From NCBI GenBank assembly GCA_032164295.1, contig JAJHTX010000006.1, positions 1,302,001 to 1,366,000 of the forward strand: 64,000 nucleotides of DNA, in the 5' to 3' direction. The DNA comes from Inonotus obliquus (taxonomy: Eukaryota > Basidiomycota > Agaricomycetes > Hymenochaetales > Hymenochaetaceae). The translations under genes and the position numbers were made by a program. This document shows, one piece after another, positions 57,318-64,000 of this stretch (the first letter of the stretch is position 1; each line of letters starts with the position of its first letter). The notes under the pieces are model-generated. The model was not told the origin of the DNA. It made no database searches and saw nothing but the letters and a program-made list of their open reading frames with translations.

Positions 57318-60300
57318 ATGCCTGCCTTCCAGAGTCTCGTACAGGTGGGCCGAAAACGGCCTTATTCAGCAAGTGAGACAAATTCGGAGAGCCGGAAGCG
57401 TCATTCCTCAGGCACAGTGATCACCGACGTGGATGGTACGAGTATCGCGAACGATCCGACGAAAGTTGGTGAGCAGTACTGGATGGTTCAATGGTGAGGA
57501 CGGATCTCGGACGGAGGCGCATTAGTTGACCCGTGAACGTGTACATTCTAGGAGACATCCGCAATACAAGAAGCATAAAACGTGGGAGGGAGATGGGGTA
57601 TTGGAATTGACTGGAGGGAAGGGAGTCTTGTACGATATTGATGGTCGAATGTCCGTACCATCAACATCACATGCTCTGTCTCTGACTTTTCCAAAAGGAT
57701 TGCGGCAGGTAAACCCAACCCAGACGGCGCCTGCGTCGGAACCTTTCTCCAACTTGGCGGCAAAGAGATGGAGGTGGATTGTTCATTGTCGAAGAGTGAA
57801 TTCACATCAGGGAGAGTTTTTGGGAAAGGAAACATAGACGTTTCGGCTGAGGTAGACTACGATAAACCAGCTCACTCGAGCTCGTCCGTCTTGAGAAAGA
57901 AGTTCACCCCTTTGAAGCCGGTTTTCGTAAATAAGCCCTTTCAGCAACCGCAATACCCGGATGGCCCTCAGAGGAAGGGAGTAATGCTTGAACCAGTCAA
58001 TCTGATCTCATTACAAACTACATCTTCGGTGCCTTCAGGGTGTTGGTCAGCACACTGGTTCGTCTTTAATATTTTGCGTCGTCCTGTCCGGAAATGTACA
58101 TCTGTCTTCTAGGCGAAAGCCACAAGGAAAGAAGCACAAAACCTGGGATGGTGACTCATACATGGTCTTGTCCGGAGGTGTCCTTAAAATGATCTCGGAC
58201 GACGGGAAAATGTGCGTTGACATATCCCAGATTATTTACTCATCAGCTGACTACGAAGCAGTATGGGTTCAATGAAGTGGAAAGGTGAACCGTTGAAAGA
58301 AGGAATGGTCATCCATATTTCCTCCAAGACTGTCGAACTGGAGAGTCGGGTGGATGCTAGCATGGTTCCGAAGGTAATTGGTACAATGCCACGGGATGGG
58401 CCGTGCTGCGACGATGCCGATGATCTTGAAGCGCCCGCGTTTGACGAGGCAATCTCGGAATCTAAGGTTGCGCGTCTTACATTCGCCGCTAAGGAAAACC
58501 TTCCTTGTCGAGATGATTCCCTATCATCCTTGAGTTCTGAAATCACGCTCAAGAAGTTTGTTGCTCCAGTCACGTTCTATGGAAAACCCGCGCCGAAGCC
58601 GCAAACAGCAAGTCCATTGTGTGTTGTAATTTAATTGGTTGTAATACTCGAGATTATTTACACTGACGGCAATTCGAGGCACGACCCAAACGCCGAAGGA
58701 GCTATTGTAATGAAGGGACCTACGAAAGAGCATCAGGAGAAATACAACTCGAAGTACGTAAATCCTTATCTCAGCGGAGTCCCCGACTGATGCGCATGCA
58801 GGGGGCGACCCATAGTACCAGTTGTTGTAGATCCTATTTTGGCCAGACATCTTCGGCCTCATCAGAAAGAAGGTACTTAATGCACCCGAGTCGAGTTTTC
58901 TACGCCGAACTGATCGATAACAGGCGTGAAGTTCATGTATGAGTGTGTCATGGGACTTCGGAAGCATGAAGGCCAAGGTTGTATCCTGGCAGACGAAATG
59001 TAAGTTGATCCTCCTCGTTCTGTGGTGCAATCCGAAATTGTTTATCCTTAGGGGCATGGGAAAGACGCTGCAGACGATCACGTTGGTCTGGACGCTTCTC
59101 AGTGAGTGTTTGATAACAAAATGAGCAATACGTTCCGTGACAGTAGATCGGCTTACAGAGCAGAATTGCTATGCCGGCAAAGCAGCCGTTGGTAGAGTTC
59201 TAATAGTTTGTCCTGTCTCCTTAATTGTGGTGCGTGTTTCTTGATTGCTCGATGAAACCAACCACGCTTTCTAATAACGGTAAATCTTAGAATTGGAGGA
59301 AGGAATTCTATAAATGGTATGCCGGAAAGGCAACGCAACGCAACGCACTCAGCCTAACCTAGCTTTTCAGGCTCGGCAGAGATAGAATCGGGGTATTCAC
59401 TGGCGATAAAAGCAAAGAAGCTATGAAATCATTCTTGAACTCGTGAGCATGTCGTTGGATCAGGTCCCGGGATCTCACTTGTTCACTCGCATATAGGCCG
59501 AGGCAGCAAGTCTTAATCATCGGATATGAGAAACTTCGCTCAGTGATGTGAGTCTTGACCTGTCTTGACCTTCACTCATGACTAATACATTCTGATGAAT
59601 GGTCGAAAGCTCCGATCTCAGTTTTTGCATGTGAGGTGATCCGCTCTATGGTCGCCCATGATATTGACAGTCTATGATTAGTCCATCTATTGAACTTATC
59701 ATCTGCGATGAAGGCCATCGACTAAAATCAGCCAACAATAAGACATCCAAGATGTTTGAAGCTCTAAAGACACCCCGCAGAATCATTCTTTCTGGCACAC
59801 CCATACAAAATGACCTTTCGGAGTTCCACGCTATGGCGGATTTCTGCAATCCTGGATTATTAGATGATTATTCTACCTTTCGAAAGGTGTTTGAGAACCC
59901 GATATTGAAGAGTCGCGGACCGGGGTGCTCAGCCAAGGAGCTTGAAATTGGCGAAGCTAGGCAGGCTCAGGTTCGTGATCAATACCCTCACCACAAATAC
60001 TTTACTAGAAGTTATCATTAGCTTCAAACCGTTGCACGTAGTTTTGTCCTGCGGAGAGATGCTAGTATTTTGACCAATTACCTCCCACCTAAGCGTGAGT
60101 TGCGATTAGCGTCGCCCCCGTTCTGTATATTTATACACCGATTAGATGAATACGTCGTCTTCGTAACTCCATCACCACTGCAAAGAGCCATGTTTACCAA
60201 GATCTTGCAGCCTGATACTCTGAATTCGCTCCTTCGAGGCTCCGTTGCTCGCTCTCTCGCTATGATCCAACTCCTTACGAAACTCAGTAATAGTCCGATC

Positions 60301-61998
60301 CTTTTCAAGTCTGCACTAGAGAAAAGTAGAAGCAAAGCTGAGGAACCTCACGAATCGCTTAACGAAGCAAGAAGCTTGATACCCTCCGATTCTAGGCCAC
60401 AAGATGTCGAGCTAAGCGGTATGTTCTACCATTAGTTACGTGACGTTCTCAAGATGGAAAATTTTGGCAGGAAAATTGCAAGCCCTGTCTAAACTCCTTG
60501 CGTATTTGCGAATGGTATGTCCAAAAGTCTTTCCTTTGTTGACAACCAGGCTGATTATTCCAAGGAAACGGATGAAAAATGCATCCTAGTCTCTCATTAC
60601 ACCACAACGCTCAACGTTATTGAAGAATTCTGTAAGGAAAGAAAGTATACTTTCCTGCGCCTTGACGGGTAAGACAGTCAGTCTTTCAAGGTCGTCTTAC
60701 CTTCCTATCAGTCCTCTTCCAGGCAAACACCAGTGGCAAAGCGTCAAGAATACGTGGACCGGTTCAATAAGGCTCCTCAATCCGGGGCGTGTATGTGTCT
60801 ATATTCCTCTTCTCATCACATTCTACAAATCTCTAACGGATTTTGAAGTCGTTTTTCTGCTGAGTGCTAAGGCAGGTGGTGTAGGATTAAATTTAATCGG
60901 GGCATCCCGCCTGTGTTTGATAGACAGTGACTGGAATCCGAGGTGGGCGATTTCTCTAGCACTCGTATGCATATCTAATTTCCGTTACAGCCATGATTTA
61001 CAATCGATGGCACGCATCCACCGGTACGTACGTTCGTGAAACTCAATCAATTCGTTTGACTTACTTACTGGAAAATCAGTGACGGGCAAAAGCGTCCAGT
61101 GTTTATTTACCGCTTCTTGACTGCAGGCACCATAGATGGTTCGTTCTCGATTACCTTGTCGTGACAAGCGTCACTTACTTTTAGGCAGAAAAAATCTATC
61201 AGCGTCAGGTCACAAAGCTGGGTTTAAGTGATTGTGAGTGTTCGGAGTAAAGTAAGGATAACGGAGCTGATTGATGAGTTCTTTTTACTCAGCTTTGATG
61301 GGTAGGGTGAGTGCCTTTTGACGGTTGTCTATGTTCGTGGTCTCACTTAGATTATTCAAGGGTGCATCGGATGGCGACAAGTCAAAATCGGACTCTTTTA
61401 CTCATGAAGAGGTGCGTCTGCCTGCAACTCACTACAAGTCAGAACAATTTTCATATCGAATCTCTTACATTATAGCTTCGCGATCTCTTCACCTTTCACC
61501 AGCAAACCAGCTGTCATACGCATGACCTTATCGGGTGTCCTTGCGTCCATCACAAAGAGGATGGAGCAGAACTAGATGACCAGGTGCTTGATGATACATG
61601 GAACTCCGCTGAGGAAGACGATACGGCAGTAAATCCTCAAGATCTAGGCTTTCGCAAGGCGTCTCTTCACAAGCCAGAAGACTTGGAAAAGATGGATAAA
61701 GCGGTGCGTCTATCCCGTATATGGCAATTGTGGTACTAAAGTTGAATCTATCCAGCTCATGAAGAGAAAGAAGGCCGGGTTAGCATCCCTCGGGGAATGG
61801 AAACACATCAACTGTCTTGACAGTCTCGCAAGAAAAGCAATATTAGACGGAGCTCTACAACGCATTGCTTATACATCCTCTGACCAAGGTGTTAACGCTC
61901 ACCACACCGAAGTAGCAACTCACGCCCTTCCTGATAACACTCCTGGGGGCTCAATTTGCTTCCTGTTTGAAAGATCCTCTGCGAAACCAGACCAATAA
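57318..61998 (+). CDS. RDH54: Rdh54/Rad54B-type SNF2 DNA translocase
   Basis: About twenty exons. The N-terminus has two similar short modules: 'YWMVQW' with '[17 protein letters not shown]' (about 57475-57620), and '[17 protein letters not shown]' (about 58130-58190), like the DUF2439-type motif seen in recombination proteins. Helicase motifs: '[20 protein letters not shown]' (motif I, split by an intron), '[18 protein letters not shown]' (DEGH box), '[19 protein letters not shown]', '[13 protein letters not shown]', '[20 protein letters not shown]', '[20 protein letters not shown]', '[20 protein letters not shown]', '[20 protein letters not shown]'. The C-terminal '[20 protein letters not shown]' with 'CPC' is typical of Rdh54/Rad54B. 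Known role: remodels Rad51/Dmc1 filaments and duplex DNA in recombination. The start at 57318 is close to the end of an inverted-repeat element. Confidence 0.9.
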
Positions 61999-62321
61999 CT
62001 TCTCGCAACTTTACCACACCACATAGACCTCACTCACACAATGCTTTATTTTTGACAATTTGTACCATCGACTGCACTTTCAAGCCTATGGATCCTGCAG
62101 AGCTTATACTAGATGAATTAATGTAGTTATGCTCGTGTGTTCCACCTTTCCGTCATCAACCAGTACCAGTATTAAATCCACATGTAGAAGTTGAGATTCA
62201 CAATATTGCCGATCACCCGAACAACAGAAACGGTTATTGCTGATCGGCGTCTTGACTTGTGCTCTATGCTCTTTCGTTCTGTACCACAACCACGCCTACC
62301 CTGAAGGGCGTCCTACCCCCG
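61999..62321 (+). other. Intergenic stretch before the RNase P subunit gene
   Basis: No gene seen; 3' UTR of the helicase gene and promoter of the next gene. Confidence 0.5.
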
Positions 62322-63281
62322 ATGGCCAAAAAGAAGAAGGATGATGCTCCGAATCCCAACAATATTCCGAACAGAGATGTTATCCAGCGGTTGAACTTCC
62401 TCTACCAAGCTAGCTCGTACCTGAACGGTCTGGGTGCTACTCACGCGTCGTCCGGTCCCTCGAAATTTACAAAGAACGAGAATAGCCAAACAGTATGGAA
62501 GAAGCGGAATATGAGGAGGCAATGCGAGAGTGAAAAGGGCGACAACACGAGGAAAGGGTCAGACCAACGGAAGGCAACAACGTACGATCTTGCTCGGAGC
62601 TATGTGAAGTCTATGAAAATAATCGGGCAGAAGACGAACGTGAAGATGTGAGCTCTAGCGTCGGATACTTTTCGTCCTTTTTTTTTACAGTTCTGACCCG
62701 TGTCACATTTTTCATCTCGCTCTCTATATCAAATAGGGATCCATCGATTAAACGCACGATGTGCAAAGGTTGCAACATGCTTTTGATGCCTGGTGTGACT
62801 GCGAGGGTACGGATAAAACGTGCGTATTATGCATGATTTCTTCATGAGTTAGTAGCTTTGCTAAAGTTTCTTTTTCCCACTTCTTTGTGGTCCTTATCGC
62901 GCTTCATTAGCTCTGCCATCCCATGGACACGCGGTCAGCTACACATGCACGAATTGCTTTCTTTCGCGTCGCATACCAGCACCTCCAACACTACAGGACG
63001 AGGAACCGGCTCAGCCGCCGTCCTCCGGAACAAATGAGAAGTCCACCGATCCCACTTTGGCCATGGAGATAGACGCAGTAGATGTGCTGTTGGACGCCGT
63101 GAAAGAGGAAGCGACCGCTGCTACTAAGGAAGCTAGTAGGAAGCAAGTCAAGCAGGTGAATTATGCTCGGAAGAAATCCATCAAGCCTCGTCCTCTACCG
63201 TTCTTCGAGAGGGCGGATCACATCTTATTCGTCGGTAACGACCGAGTCGATCGAACTCTCGACAACAATGAACTACATTAA
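62322..63281 (+). CDS. Rpr2/Rpp21/Snm1-family RNase P or MRP protein subunit
   Basis: Three exons (62322-62647, 62737-62819, 62911-63281) join in frame to 259 residues. It starts with a lysine-rich MAKKKKDDAPNPNNIPNRDV and the helix 'QRLNFLYQASSYLNGLG'. The zinc ribbon reads 'MDPSIKRTMCKGCNMLLMPG' plus 'AVSYTCTNCFLSRRIPAPP', i.e. C-x2-C ... C-x2-C, and an Arg-rich strand 'VTARVRIKPLPSHG' lies between. This pattern is the Rpr2/RPP21/SNM1 family, small subunits of RNase P (tRNA 5' processing) or RNase MRP. Which complex it belongs to cannot be told from sequence. The C-terminus is acidic then basic, and no family motif is missing. Confidence 0.9.
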
Positions 63282-63357
63282 TGCTAAGGACGGATATGAA
63301 GTACCATGAATAGTCTCAAGAGCCAATTCTGAGAATGTGCTTTCCGCAATGGGGTGG

Positions 63358-64000
63358 CTAGACGGTATCAACGATCTCCTTCAGTAACTCTTTGACAGTC
63401 CTCCTGCCTGTTTCCCACTCCTCTTCACCGTGATCCCCGACGACGGAGAAGACCAAGCTTGCGAGTAGCTCATCCCTTGGGCCCTCCAACACATTTATCC
63501 TATGCTGTACCGCAACGGGAAAGACTTTTCGCACGTCATCATCTGTTACATCGAGGGTCGGCAAAGCGTATTCATTATGTTCCGGCGGAGGTCCGAACAA
63601 AGCACGCCATGCTCGTAGGAGCTGCAAGGTTTCAGTTCGACATCGGGCGGTGATGAGCATGCCGTCGAGGTGCGGATGATTGCGTACGGCACTGAGGAGG
63701 TCGGAAAGGTATAGATCGGCCCTGCTTCCGACATTTGTATGGCTCGACTCAGCGAGGACACGGAGATCGGCGAGCTCCTGGAAATTGAAGTTGGTTCCTG
63801 GGAGCTAGTGACTGAAAGAAGTTCATACCAAAGGCGACAGGACAGATCTAAGCGAGCCTGCCTCAACTTCCGTCGGTGTTATTGGTGGCATGCGGTTGTC
63901 AGGAGTAATCTCAGCTCGCGGATAAGCTTCGATACTTATTGCAAATCGGTCCACCTGAACGATCGTTAATGTTCGTACCCATCAATACTTTATGAACGTA
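63358..64000 (-). CDS. MoxR/CHLI-like AAA ATPase, C-terminal part
   Basis: The 5' part lies beyond the right edge. Two exons are visible: 64000-63829 and 63777-63358, joined by an intron (GTATGAAC...TTCCAG). They give 'VDRFAISIEAYPRAEITPDN' (the DRF sensor-type motif of MoxR/CHLI ATPases), then 'PLELADLRVLAE', 'YLSDLLSAVRNHPHLDGM', 'LITARCRTETLQLLRAWRAL', 'FGPPPEHNEYALPTLDVTDD', 'VRKVFPVAVQHRI' and a charged C-terminal tail. This is the lid and C-terminal helix region of the magnesium-chelatase-I-like AAA proteins found in fungi, whose job is not known. The Walker A and B motifs would be outside the window. Confidence 0.6.

Overview
The window is nuclear DNA of a filamentous basidiomycete, most probably an Agaricomycete. 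The support is: protein genes split by many short introns (about 45-70 bp, GT...AG); a copper-radical (glyoxal) oxidase; a Git3/cAMP-receptor-like GPCR; two Zn(II)2Cys6 regulators with fungal middle-homology domains; extracellular serine-rich cupredoxin-type proteins; and a set of ordinary fungal housekeeping genes. I see no rRNA, convincing tRNA, CRISPR array, prophage or bacterial operon. Exon boundaries were inferred by eye from GT/AG signals, frame and family motifs, so single boundaries may be off even where the gene call is secure.

Layout. 1-960: no firm gene. 961-2898 (+): seven-TM receptor, tail to tail with a Zn2Cys6 regulator (3231-6691, -). 8358-10866 (+): secreted glyoxal oxidase. 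12682-14067 (+): protein kinase-like protein. 14637-15426 (-): small secreted cupredoxin-like protein. 17276-20505 (+): SQS1-type R3H/G-patch splicing factor. 20813-23158 (-): 725-residue protein of unknown function. 24040-27300 (+): second Zn2Cys6 regulator. 27902-30781 (-): SEY1. 31678-33269 (+): membrane-anchored cupredoxin-like protein. 33913-35472 (-): RAD23, head to head with a leucine-rich-repeat protein (35686-37779, +). 38504-39332 (-): ARF6, head to head with queuosine salvage QNG1 (39996-41378, +). A tightly packed run follows: PEX30-like peroxin (41514-43189), GEN1/Yen1-like nuclease (43386-46508) and AIM41/YqeY-like protein (46824-47708), then HRD1 (47786-50535, -). An amino-acid/polyamine/choline-type permease (50741-52918, -) diverges from a membrane-anchored amidohydrolase (53950-56648, +). 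A 0.4-kb inverted-repeat element then lies directly in front of a RDH54/RAD54B-type helicase (57318-61998, +). Last come an RNase P/MRP Rpr2-family subunit (62322-63281, +) and the 3' part of a MoxR/CHLI-like AAA ATPase (63358-64000, -).

How the genes relate. Most are independent housekeeping genes: genome stability (RAD23, GEN1-like, RDH54), ER shape and quality control (SEY1, HRD1), trafficking (ARF6), peroxisome membrane (PEX30-like) and RNA metabolism (SQS1, QNG1, RNase P subunit). The only arrangement that looks like a functional pair is the divergent permease/amidohydrolase, with two palindromes between them. The most unusual DNA is the nested inverted/direct repeat element at about 56861-57296.
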